From Gordonia amarae NBRC 15530 (GTDB lineage Bacteria; Actinomycetota; Actinomycetes; Mycobacteriales; Mycobacteriaceae), in assembly GCF_000241345.1 (NCBI RefSeq), contig NZ_BAED01000004.1:1-64000 (forward strand): 64,000 nt of DNA. The letters are read 5' to 3'. The notes beneath the pieces were generated by a model. That model worked only from the letters and a program-made list of their open reading frames with translations, had not been told where the DNA came from and did no database searches. Positions 13,029 through 21,300 of this stretch are shown piece after piece. Every line of letters starts with the position of its first letter. The stretch's first letter is position 1. The position numbers were made by a program, and so were the translations under genes.

Positions 13029-13850
13029 GTGAAGGGCATGTCAGAGCGTATGGCGTGCAAGGTGGTTGGGCTTTCCCGGTCTGCGTATCGACGGCTGCCG
13101 CAGGCGCAGACCCCGGCCGATCCGGATGCGGACCTGCGCGCCGATCTGCGCGCCTATGCCGGCAAGAACCCGCGGCATGGGTTCCGGCGGGCGTGGGCGT
13201 ATCTGCGGTTCGACGTGGGGTTGGCGGTGAACAAGAAGAAGGTGCACCGGTTGTGGAAGGAGGAAGGGTTGCAGGTTCAGCGCGCGCCGCGCCGCAAGCG
13301 TGCGGGGCAGTCGTCGGTGCCGGTGATCGAGGCAGATGCACCGAATGTGGTGTGGGCTTTGGATTTTCAGTTCGATTCGACTGTGGACGGGCGCAAGATC
13401 AAGATCGCGTCGATGGTGGATGAGCACACCAGGGTCTCGCTGCTGGACATCGTGGATACCTCGATCCCGGCCGAGCGGCTGGTCGAGGAGTTGGAGAAGG
13501 TGTTCATTGCCGTCGGTGGGCCGCCGAGGGTGTTGCGGATGGACAACGGGCCGGAGTTTATTTCTCATGCGTTGCAACAGTTTTGCGACGGTAAGGTCGG
13601 GATCAGCTACATCCCGCCGGGCACACCGTGGAACAACGGGTTCGTCGAATCGTTCAACAGTCGGTTGCGGGATGAGTGTTTGAACCGCAACTGCTGGACC
13701 AGCGTGTTGGAGGCCCGTGTGGTGATCGGGGACTTCAAGGACGACCACAACCGCCGGCACCGGCACTCGGCGCTGGGTTACCAGACGCCGGCAGAGTACG
13801 CTGCCGGATGCACCTGCACCCACCACCCGGTGGTGTGTGAGATCGCGTGA
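13029..13850 (+). CDS. IS3-family OrfB, DDE transposase
   Basis: Integrase-fold transposase, 273 residues. The DDE triad is visible: Asp in WALDFQFDS, Asp in LRMDNGPEF, and Glu in NNGFVESFNSRLRDE. The HTH_21 region (NPRHGFRRAWAYLRFD) precedes the core. The natural OrfB start (KILSPTSKRAAIDMLKGEG) lies in a different frame from SERMACKVVGLSRSAYRR. A single extra base near 13037 would explain the break. So this copy may be frameshifted, or OrfB may be made on its own from GTG 13029 or ATG 13038. Confidence 0.85.
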   Translation: MKGMSERMACKVVGLSRSAYRRLPQAQTPADPDADLRADLRAYAGKNPRHGFRRAWAYLRFDVGLAVNKKKVHRLWKEEGLQVQRAPRRKRAGQSSVPVIEADAPNVVWALDFQFDSTVDGRKIKIASMVDEHTRVSLLDIVDTSIPAERLVEELEKVFIAVGGPPRVLRMDNGPEFISHALQQFCDGKVGISYIPPGTPWNNGFVESFNSRLRDECLNRNCWTSVLEARVVIGDFKDDHNRRHRHSALGYQTPAEYAAGCTCTHHPVVCEIA

Positions 13851-13892
13851 GCGATCACCTGTAGGAACTGGCTCTAGAACAGCCTGGACCGA

Positions 13893-14129
13893 CTATCGGG
13901 GACCTGCCATCTGCGCGTCCGGATGATCGGACAGGCGTTCGCGCGCGCTCGTGAGCGCTGCCGCATCGGGATCTATTCCGGTGATATGCCGACTTGTACT
14001 CGCCAACTTCTGCAGCAGTAGTCCGTCCCCGCAGCCGATATCGAGGACTCGGGTCGCATCACTTGCAACGGATGCGACCAGTTCCGTGTGGTATGCCGTG
14101 TTGTGGTTCCAGTAGTCTATCTGGCCCAT
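13893..14129 (-). pseudogene. 5' remnant of a class I SAM-dependent methyltransferase
   Basis: The first 75 or so residues of a Rossmann-fold methyltransferase: motif I is RVLDIGCGDGLLLQKL and motif II ends in HITGIDPDAAAL. The frame ends two codons after the genomic sequence meets the IS right end; the stop TAG is made by the IS terminus itself. Motifs beyond motif II are missing. It begins 22 bp after the nucleotidyltransferase gene on the same strand and was probably the third gene of that operon before the IS-linked deletion. Confidence 0.7.
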
Positions 14130-14151
14130 GCGTGTCCTGACCTGCTTGTGA

Positions 14152-14706
14152 TCAGTAGTCCCCGAGTTTCAACGTTTCGATGATGCGCTCAAACCACAGT
14201 TCTTGTGCACCGAAATGGGAAGTCGGGCCGAAGTATCGCTTGATCGTAGCCTCGATATCGGATTCCTTGGTGTAGCCGAGAATGCTGCACAGCCGTGCGG
14301 CATCTCGGCGGTCGCCGTCGGAGTGGCGCGTCGACATCGCCTTCATTGCGAGAATGTAGTCGGCGGACGCGACCTCGACGCTGAGGCTGGTGCCAAACTG
14401 TTGGGCGATCGGGTGCGCGTCCTCGTGCGGTGGCATATAGATGGCGCGCACGGCGTCGTTGAGCCAGTTGGTGGCGAGTCCGTGGCGTTCGGCGATCTCG
14501 CGTGCGGCGTCGAGGACCCTCTCCCGAGGCTCGAACACGCCGTCGATGTCGTTCGTCGAACGGCTCGCGTTGTACGCCAAGGCCATTGCGGCTCCGCCTA
14601 CGATGAAGAGCTTTGCTTCGAGCCCTTGTTGTCGTAGGACCTCTGCCAGTTCGGTCAGCAGGCGATTGATGTCGTCGGCGGTGAACCCAGCATCGGACAG
14701 GCTCAC
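14152..14706 (-). CDS. MenT/DUF6036-like nucleotidyltransferase (putative toxin)
   Basis: About 184 residues. The nucleotidyltransferase signature is VGGAAMALAY then TNDIDGVFEP (GG followed by DxD), as in AbiEii and the DUF6036 (MenT) proteins. The start is GTG 14706, overlapping the upstream gene by 4 bp (GTGA) with GGAGGG nearby. Known MenT enzymes of M. tuberculosis add nucleotides to tRNA 3' ends and block translation. Whether this one does is inference from fold and two-gene arrangement. A methyltransferase remnant follows. Alternative: a house-keeping aminoglycoside-type nucleotidyltransferase, less likely given size and coupling. Confidence 0.7.
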   Translation of the reverse strand: MSLSDAGFTADDINRLLTELAEVLRQQGLEAKLFIVGGAAMALAYNASRSTNDIDGVFEPRERVLDAAREIAERHGLATNWLNDAVRAIYMPPHEDAHPIAQQFGTSLSVEVASADYILAMKAMSTRHSDGDRRDAARLCSILGYTKESDIEATIKRYFGPTSHFGAQELWFERIIETLKLGDY

Positions 14707-15122
14707 ACTCCCTCCAGGTTTCCTCGCGACAGGATGACGTTTCGTTCGCGCAGTGCGATGGGTGTGCGCAGCATTTCCAGGAGCCGGTACTTGCCGGTGT
14801 CGAGGGGATCGAACAATTCGGTGCTGCGCCGTCCGGGTTCGGCGCACCAGTCGAGTACGCCCGGTGTGGTGCGGCCGGTCCCGGTCATCACCGCTACTCC
14901 GGCCAGCAATGAATCCCAGCCGACGTCCCCGGTGGTGGGTGGGCGGCTGTGGAAGGCATCGATGCCGGTCTGGTCGACCAGGTCTCTGGCCTGGAGAACG
15001 CTCTGCCGGAGAACCCGGATCGCGAACGAAGGATCGTCGTGCAGCACGGGATCGGAGACGAACTGCTCGGCGAACGTCGCATAGGACGTGACGCGGCGCG
15101 ATACCTGAGTATGGACGCTCAC
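14703..15122 (-). CDS. Unknown partner of the nucleotidyltransferase (possible antitoxin)
   Basis: 139 residues, start ATG 15122, stop overlapping the next start by 4 bp, so the two are translationally coupled. I do not recognise the family. Visible elements are a helical N-terminus (FAIRVLRQSVLQARDLVDQTG) and a C-terminal stretch (YRLLEMLRTPIALRERNVIL). It lacks the winged-helix start of AbiEi antitoxins. Upstream position and coupling are typical of antitoxins, but this is only an inference from layout. Confidence 0.6.
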   Translation of the reverse strand: MSVHTQVSRRVTSYATFAEQFVSDPVLHDDPSFAIRVLRQSVLQARDLVDQTGIDAFHSRPPTTGDVGWDSLLAGVAVMTGTGRTTPGVLDWCAEPGRRSTELFDPLDTGKYRLLEMLRTPIALRERNVILSRGNLEGV

Positions 15123-15243
15123 AATGGCTACCTCGTCTCCGCTCAGGCCAATGTCGTGGACCCCATGTAGGTGGACAAGGACAGGATAGTCGCGAGGCCG
15201 AAGATCCAGCAGGTAGTAGCTGGGTTGCTCAGATGATAGGGCG

Positions 15244-16020
15244 TCAGCGGACGTCGGCGAGTTGGCGGGAGATGAGCTGGTTGACGGCGGTGGCGCGGGC
15301 TCGGCGGGTCAGGGTGGCCAGGCGGCGCAGTTCGGTGTCGCCGGAGTTGTGAGCGCCGGCGGTATCACCGAAGGCTGCGCCCGAGGAGTGGGCGATCGTC
15401 ACGATCGCCTCGATCTGGGCGGCCGAGTCGAGCATCCGGGACACCCGGGTGTCGTCGTGGGGTGGGACGTCGACGCGGAGGCGTTCGGTGAGGTCGCGCA
15501 GTTCGGTCCGCAGGTCGGCGGGGGTGGCCCGTAGCCTGGGGCCGGCCGCCGACAGTAGCCCGGCGGCTTCGGAAACTGCTTGGCGCAGCTCGTATTCGAG
15601 TTCTGCGGCCGAATCGGAGGGCTGGGTGGGCAGCGTGCCGGTGTACTCGTGGATCGTCCAGCGGATCAGGCCGTCGTGTTCGCGGGGGATCAGTGCGAGC
15701 GTCCCGGCCGGATCGTCGATCAGGAGAACCTCGCCGGCCTCGAATGCTGCGGTGGTGGCCGGGCCCGGGGGCAGGCCTTGCGGGTCGCCCGGCCCGGGCA
15801 GTCGCACGCTGAGCGCGTTCGCCGCCCGGATGACGGGGAGCAGGGACGTGGCGGTGGCCCCGTCGAGACGCCCGGTGCTGTCGTCGATGACGTAGCCGTC
15901 GCGACCGAACATGTCGATGACGTCGTCGGGGGAGCAGAGCCCCGCCTTCCACGCAGCCGCCCACGCCCCGACGGCGCAGGCGGGCCACGACGGGGTGAGC
16001 AGAGGTTCGGTTCCGGTCAT
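15244..16020 (-). CDS. Conserved protein, possible positional counterpart of Rv1486c
   Basis: 258 residues from ATG 16020 (MTGTEPLLTPSWPACAVGAW). I do not recognise a domain. It has a short acidic/aromatic N-terminal part (DVIDMFGRDGYVIDD) and helix-rich middle and C-terminal parts without membrane segments or signal peptide. M. tuberculosis also has a minus-strand gene of unknown function, Rv1486c, between hemH and nfeD, so this may be the equivalent; I could not compare sequences. It is divergent from the DUF3097 gene with a 112-bp gap. Confidence 0.6.
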   Translation of the reverse strand: MTGTEPLLTPSWPACAVGAWAAAWKAGLCSPDDVIDMFGRDGYVIDDSTGRLDGATATSLLPVIRAANALSVRLPGPGDPQGLPPGPATTAAFEAGEVLLIDDPAGTLALIPREHDGLIRWTIHEYTGTLPTQPSDSAAELEYELRQAVSEAAGLLSAAGPRLRATPADLRTELRDLTERLRVDVPPHDDTRVSRMLDSAAQIEAIVTIAHSSGAAFGDTAGAHNSGDTELRRLATLTRRARATAVNQLISRQLADVR

Positions 16021-16132
16021 AGATCTTCGACAATACCGGTCCGCTGATGTACGGGCAGGACAAGAGATTCGGGCAGAGCGGCGCCCGGCGTGGGTCACCC
16101 GCGCGGGCCGCCTGGCGCCCTACGGTGTTCGG

Positions 16133-16987
16133 GTGAGCGATCGTTACGGCAGAGACGTCCTGGCGCAGCCGCGCCGCACCAAACCACGTGTGCCCGAGGT
16201 GGCCGCCGAACTCGACCTGGTGGCCGAGGACGCCGCCACCGGCTTCTGCGGGGCGGTCGTCGGCTATGAGAAGAGCTACGCCGGTGATCTGGTGCGGCTG
16301 GAGGACCGGCGCGGGCAGACCCGCGTGTTCCTGATGTTGCCCGCCGCGTTCCTCATCGACGGCAAGCCCGTCACGCTGGTCAAACCGAAGGTCGCACGCG
16401 CCGGTTACGGTCAGGCCGCCACCGGGGCCGCTCCCGCGCCGACCCGTACTGCGTCCGGGTCGCGGGCGGTGCCCAAACAGCGGGCCCGCACCGCCCGGGC
16501 CAGCCGCATCTTCGTCGAGGGCGTGCACGATGCGACGCTGCTCGAACGGGTCTGGGGTGATGACCTGCGCGTCGAGGGTGTGGTGGTGGAGAGCCTCGAC
16601 GGCCTCGACAATCTCGACGACGCGCTCGCCGACTTCCAGCCCGGACCGCATCGTCGGGCCGGTGTGCTCGTCGACCATCTTGTCGCCGGATCGAAGGAGG
16701 CCCGGCTCACCGAGGCGGTCGGCGAGCACGTCCTGGTGTGCGGTCACCCCTACATCGACGTGTGGCAGGCGGTGAAGCCGGCATCGGTGCGGATCCGGGA
16801 ATGGCCCATCATCCCGCGCGGCACCGACTGGAAGACCGGTATCTGCACCGAACTCGGCTGGGGCACACCACAGGACGGGTGGCGGCGGGTGCTGGCCGGG
16901 GTCAAGGACTTCCGTGATCTCGAGGTACCGATCCTGCGGTCGGTCGAGGAACTGATCGATTTCGTCACCGCGACAGACGAAGCCTGA
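16133..16987 (+). CDS. DUF3097-family protein
   Basis: 284 residues, start GTG 16133. The DUF3097 hallmarks are the N-terminal DRYGRDVL, then RIFVEGVHDATLLERVWGDD near residue 125, and AGVLVDHLVAGSKEARL. The acidic pattern (Glu in FVEG, Asp in LVDHL) resembles a Toprim nucleotidyl-transfer fold, suggesting nucleic-acid metabolism, but no activity is established. The family is confined to Actinobacteria. It is transcribed toward the SatD/DUF3307-like pair. Confidence 0.85.
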   Translation: MSDRYGRDVLAQPRRTKPRVPEVAAELDLVAEDAATGFCGAVVGYEKSYAGDLVRLEDRRGQTRVFLMLPAAFLIDGKPVTLVKPKVARAGYGQAATGAAPAPTRTASGSRAVPKQRARTARASRIFVEGVHDATLLERVWGDDLRVEGVVVESLDGLDNLDDALADFQPGPHRRAGVLVDHLVAGSKEARLTEAVGEHVLVCGHPYIDVWQAVKPASVRIREWPIIPRGTDWKTGICTELGWGTPQDGWRRVLAGVKDFRDLEVPILRSVEELIDFVTATDEA

Positions 16988-16994
16988 CCGCGCG

Positions 16995-17594
16995 TCAGGT
17001 GATGATCAGTTGCGCGAGCCCGAACATCGCGGCCGCCCACAGCACCGACACGAATGTGCCGACGATGAATTGCTCGGATGCCTGCGGTGAGCGGAGTTCC
17101 GGGTATCTGGCCAGCCCTTTGACCGCCAGGATCACCGCCAGACCGGCCGGCCACGCCGCATGCAGACTCCCGACGACCGCGAGCCGTTCCAGGTAGCCGA
17201 TGATGTGGCCGCCGCGCAGTGGGCCCTCGTCGGCGGCCGGTGTGTCGGGACCGGGTGCGTCGGGAGCAGGGGAGTCGGCTTCAGGGGAGTCCGGGGGCGT
17301 GGTGTCCACGCGGCCGACGCCGCCGGCGAACAGCACGGCCCGCACCAGGGTTCCGCCGCAGGTCACCGCCGCCGCCGTCGACACGACCCGGGCGATCACC
17401 AGCGTGGTGTCGGAGGCTGCAGCTGTCGGGAGAGCCAACAATGCGGCGATGGCCGCGAGGACGGCGATCGCGACGGCAGCACCGATGTCGGCTATCGACG
17501 TCCGGGCGTGCGTGCCGGCGCTGCGCCGGTATCCGGCAGCGGCCGGCGGGATCAGCGCGGTGCAGGTGAGGAGAATGATCGCTGCCACTGTCAT
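16995..17594 (-). CDS. Membrane protein with DUF3307-like C-terminus
   Basis: 199 residues with about four to five transmembrane segments: an N-terminal helix, a helix pair around VAIAVLAAIAALLALP, and a C-terminal pair. The middle is a Pro/Asp/Glu-rich linker (residues about 100-120). The C-terminal part, GHIIGYLERLAVVGSLHAAW then FIVGTFVSVLWAAAM, matches the conserved end of DUF3307 proteins. The start overlaps the SatD-like gene by 4 bp, so they form an operon. SatD/DUF3307 pairs recur in bacteria; their joint function is unknown. Confidence 0.65.
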   Translation of the reverse strand: MTVAAIILLTCTALIPPAAAGYRRSAGTHARTSIADIGAAVAIAVLAAIAALLALPTAAASDTTLVIARVVSTAAAVTCGGTLVRAVLFAGGVGRVDTTPPDSPEADSPAPDAPGPDTPAADEGPLRGGHIIGYLERLAVVGSLHAAWPAGLAVILAVKGLARYPELRSPQASEQFIVGTFVSVLWAAAMFGLAQLIIT

Positions 17595-18193
17595 CGGATG
17601 ACCTTTGCGGTGTGGTTGTCGGCGGTGCGCAACAGGTCGGCGACCAGGGCGTATGCGGCGTCATCGATATCCCACGCGGCGGCGCGCAGTCGCTGCGACA
17701 TGGCCTGCGGGGTGATCCCGAGGCGGTCGGCGGCCTGCGTCTGGCTGATGCCGGTGCGCATCAGGTCGACGGCCTGCGTGCCGGCCGTACTACGCCGGGC
17801 GATGACGTCGGCGAGCATTCGGGCCGCGGTCTGCGCATGCCGTCCCCATAGAGGGTCCGCCCCGCGGACCGCTATCGGGATACGCCGGTTCTTGGCGACT
17901 TCGACGGCGTCGCGGGCATGTTCGAAGGCGGGGCCGCGACCGGCCCGGGTGGATTCGGGCAGGGGCAGTTCGACCCGTCCGAATCCGATGCCGACACTCC
18001 AATGTCCGTCGGCGGCCACATCCACCGCGAGCCGGGCGACAGTGGCCGCATCGTCGGCGACGGCCTGCACCTCGTCGCCGGCGGTACGTTCGAAGGGGCG
18101 CACGAGTGCGGCGTTCGATGTTGCGGCGAGGAGATGTTCGACACGGTCGATGTCGCGGCGGCTGCCGCGCTGGTCGATCGTCATCACAAACAC
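17591..18193 (-). CDS. SatD-family protein with C-terminal helix-turn-helix
   Basis: 200 residues. The SatD-type start MFVMTIDQRGSRRDIDRVEHLL is followed by a region that includes AGDEVQAV and WSVGIGFGRVELPLP, a layout recalling nucleotide-cyclase-like folds. A C-terminal helix-turn-helix (GISQTQAADRLGITPQAMSQRL) suggests DNA binding. It is the first gene of a two-gene operon and is divergent from the giant repeat-protein gene across an AT-rich, palindrome-bearing intergenic region, so it is a candidate local regulator. ATG 18193 and GTG 18187 are both possible starts. Confidence 0.7.
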   Translation of the reverse strand: MFVMTIDQRGSRRDIDRVEHLLAATSNAALVRPFERTAGDEVQAVADDAATVARLAVDVAADGHWSVGIGFGRVELPLPESTRAGRGPAFEHARDAVEVAKNRRIPIAVRGADPLWGRHAQTAARMLADVIARRSTAGTQAVDLMRTGISQTQAADRLGITPQAMSQRLRAAAWDIDDAAYALVADLLRTADNHTAKVIR

Positions 18194-18331
18194 TGTTCAA
18201 TGGTAGAACCTTAAGATCTAAGAATCAAGGTTATATACTTGAGTATTCAAGATCTATATGTTGATCTGCGAGATTGAAGGAATCTCGGCGCATACGTAGG
18301 CTGGCAAACCGGCTCGGTCGAGGGGGGACGA
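18194..18331 (+). promoter_or_regulatory. AT-rich divergent promoter region with inverted repeats
   Basis: 138 bp that are far richer in A and T than the surroundings. AACCTT and AAGGTT form an inverted repeat (18207-18232, 14-bp centre). CTTGA and TCAAG form another (18238-18251). AAGATCTA occurs twice (18213-18220 and 18249-18256, 36 bp apart). The region lies between the SatD-like gene (minus) and the giant gene (plus) and could hold operators for both. A GAGGGGGG ribosome binding site precedes the ATG at 18332. Confidence 0.5.
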
Positions 18332-21300
18332 ATGCAAACGCTGGAACAACGGTGCGAAGCGGCACTCAAGCGGTGCCAGGAGAGTCAGACGGCCCGCGCC
18401 TGGCGTCGACTACTGACCGCCGCAGCCGGCAACGAACCGGAAGCCACCGTCGCGGCGCTGAGGCTGCTGCCCGACCAGGAGCGTTTCGTCGCGACGATGC
18501 TGATCGGACTGTCGTTCCGGGACCTGCAGGTGGCCACCGCGTTCGCGCTCGACGACTCGATGGCCTCCGGCTACCGCGCGGTCGATTGGAGCCGCATCTG
18601 CGACGAGCGGATCGTCACCCGCTGGGCAATAGCGGCGCGTGAGATCGATCCGGCCACGGTCGCGCGGATCGTGAATCGTGGCCACACCGGAATAGCGGGC
18701 CGGGTGCTGGTCGCCACGATCCGCGAGTGGCTTCGGGCCGGCGACATAGCGGGTGCACAGGCGCTGTGGAACGCGATCAACGACTACGCGAAAGCCGAAT
18801 GCGCGGCCGGAGCCGCACTGATCTGGTTGGCGACCTCGGACGAGGTGTGGTCCTGGCGGGCCGTCTCGGCCTGCACGGGGAGCTCGATCATTCAGGCGGG
18901 CTGGGAGGAAGCCGACGGGCTGGCGACGGTACTTGCTGAGTATCAGCGCGCGGGTCAGGCGGCGGATTCCCAGGGGGTGACCGAAGTCATTGCGGCTCTG
19001 AAAGATTGGGTCGACGACCTGGACCGTGGCTATGACTCGCGAGATGCCGTGCGGCAAGCCGGGTTCACCTGTGTGCGGGCCGGCTGGCTCGATCATGCCC
19101 GGACGATGGCGTCGTTTCTCTACAACGGTGACGGCGACGAGCTGGACGAGGCCATCAAGACCGGCGTCGCACCCCCGCCCCGTACCTACGAGCACAACAA
19201 CCCCACGCTGGACGAGGTACTCGGCGAGGAGAGATGCGAGGACCGGCTTGAACAGGCCACCTCGTATGCCGAAGGCCGCTATGCGGCGGGTGAACCGGCC
19301 GGGGCGCTGAAAGCCCTGGGACTCGTGCTCGGCGGTGGCGACGAGCTGCCTGCCGCACCGACCGCAGCCGAACGTGCGGCCTGGGCGCTGGCGCTTGCTG
19401 TCGGTGGCGGGCATGACGAGGCGCGCGAGATCATCGTCGATCTGGCCCGATCTCAGGCTGCCGGCCGCGAGGAGTTGCCGCGCGATGCGTGCGAGGCGGC
19501 GGTCGTGCTGGCCGAGCAGGACGTCGACGTCAGCGAATTTGTCGATGCCGCAACCGCACACGCCACACAGCTGTATTCGGGAGGCGGGCTGCGAAAGTCG
19601 GCCGCGGCCGGGTATCTGGCCGGCCTCATCGCCCGGGAGAACAACCTGGATCGTGAGCTGACGCTGTTCCGGTCGGTCAACTTCGGGTACGCAGACCGGG
19701 CGCCGTGGCCGAGCGAACTCGCCCCGATCCGGTCGGCGCTGCGGGTGCTCTCCGATGCGCATCCGGAACGGCTGGATCAGTGGCTGAACGAGATCGATCC
19801 CCCGGTGCGGCCTTTTGTCGCCGGTGCCGCAGTGCGGTCGCTGGCCGAGTTGCCGTTGGCGGAGATCATCGTCGAGTGCCGGGGCGGTCAGCAGACCGGG
19901 GAGCGCAGTCAGAGCGCACACGATCATGAGCTGCCGCAGGAATTCGACGTCGAGCCGCTCGCTGTCGCACTCGCTGACCGGGGACGCGTCGGCGACGCGC
20001 TGGAGCTGGTGCGGCCGTATCGGTCCCAGGTGGCGAACGAGGTGCTGCTGAAGATGGCGGAATATACTGTGACACCGGATGATCGGGAAAGGATCAAGGC
20101 TGATTTCCGGGCGCGCATGATCGCCGACAAGGCCACCGCCCTGCCGTCCGGGTGGGATTGGGAAGAGGGCGAAGAGGCCGAACACGACGCCCTCGCGGAA
20201 TGTCGGTTCGGGGCGCTGCTGATCAACTGCGGACAGATCGACGACGCGCTCACCCTCGCTGAATCGCTTCCGGACATCCGCTACCAGATGCGGGCCCCCG
20301 AACTCGTCCGCCGGATCGGCGAGCGGCTCGATGCCGCGGACAGCTGGACACCGGAACGGGCCGCTGCGGTGGTACGGATTCTGGCGGGGCCGAGTACACA
20401 ACCCAATGAGGCCGACGCCGCGATCCTGGCCACCATCCCGGGCGCTGTGATCGCTGATCCGGAGCTGTCTTTGGTGCCGATTGAGGACCGGCTCCGGCAC
20501 TATCGCTGGCGGCAGGTGCTGGTGCGCTGCGCGGCAGCGGTGGGTGCGATCCGCGCCGGCCGCGTCGACGACGGTGTGGCCCAGATCGCGCGGGAGCTGG
20601 ACCGGCTGAACCAGCGGGCCGACCCAGACGTGCTGCCGCAGCGTCTGCTGTGGTGTGTCCAGCAGATTCCGAGATCAGTCGGCCGGCGGAATGAATTGTT
20701 CATCAAGGTATTCCGGATGCTGACATGGGCCGAGCCGGCCCGGCAGCGCACGCGCGTCGAGAAGATTTTCAGCACGCTCGACCCCGCCGATGCGCTGATC
20801 ATGGCCCGAGCGATCCGCGAGACACAGCTGCCCGACAAGGTTCGCGTCGACGCCGATCATCGGATCGCCGAGTTCCTCGCAGAGCACAGCGATACCGGTA
20901 CGTGGGCCTGGGCCGGTGCGCTCCCGATCGACTCCGCGACGACCCCGGCAACAGCCCGCGAGCGGACCCAGCAGGCCGCACGCTTCGAAGCCCGGCGCGG
21001 CGCGCTGATCTCGGCGAGCCGATTGGCGAAGCGGGCCGGGCTTGCGACGCTGAGTCACCATGAACGCGAAGCGATTGCCGGTCTGGAGGAACGCTGTGAG
21101 CAGATGCTGGAGCGCTGTCACGAAGGAAAGCTGGTCCGGGTCTGGCGGGCTTTGGGTGCCGCGGCCGCGGATGGTGACGGTCAGGCGGCGGCCGCGCAGC
21201 TGATCGCCCTGCCTCAGTCGGAGCGCTTTGTAGCGGCACTGGTTCAGAGCCTGACCTTTCCTCGCGTGCTGGTGGCCCTCGCCGCAGCGCTCGATGATTC

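Larger units (their letters stand above)
12640..13895 (+). mobile_element. IS3-family insertion sequence, about 1256 bp
   Basis: Imperfect terminal inverted repeats share CGGTCCAGG followed by a matching GTTCT-x-GAG-x-C stretch. The left end starts near 12640 (TGAACCGGTCCAGG) and the right end near 13895 (complement of TAGTCGGTCCAGG). Inside are orfA (helix-turn-helix) and orfB (DDE transposase) in the usual order. I find no direct target duplication: the left flank is a radical-SAM gene and the right flank a methyltransferase gene. That is expected after an IS-mediated deletion. Confidence 0.85.

Noticed and set aside
18410..20500. Open frame of 696 codons on the minus strand
   Set aside because: Antisense shadow of the giant helical-protein gene; composition is rich in Arg, Gln and His with no domain. 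The plus-strand frame has consistent repeats at protein level.
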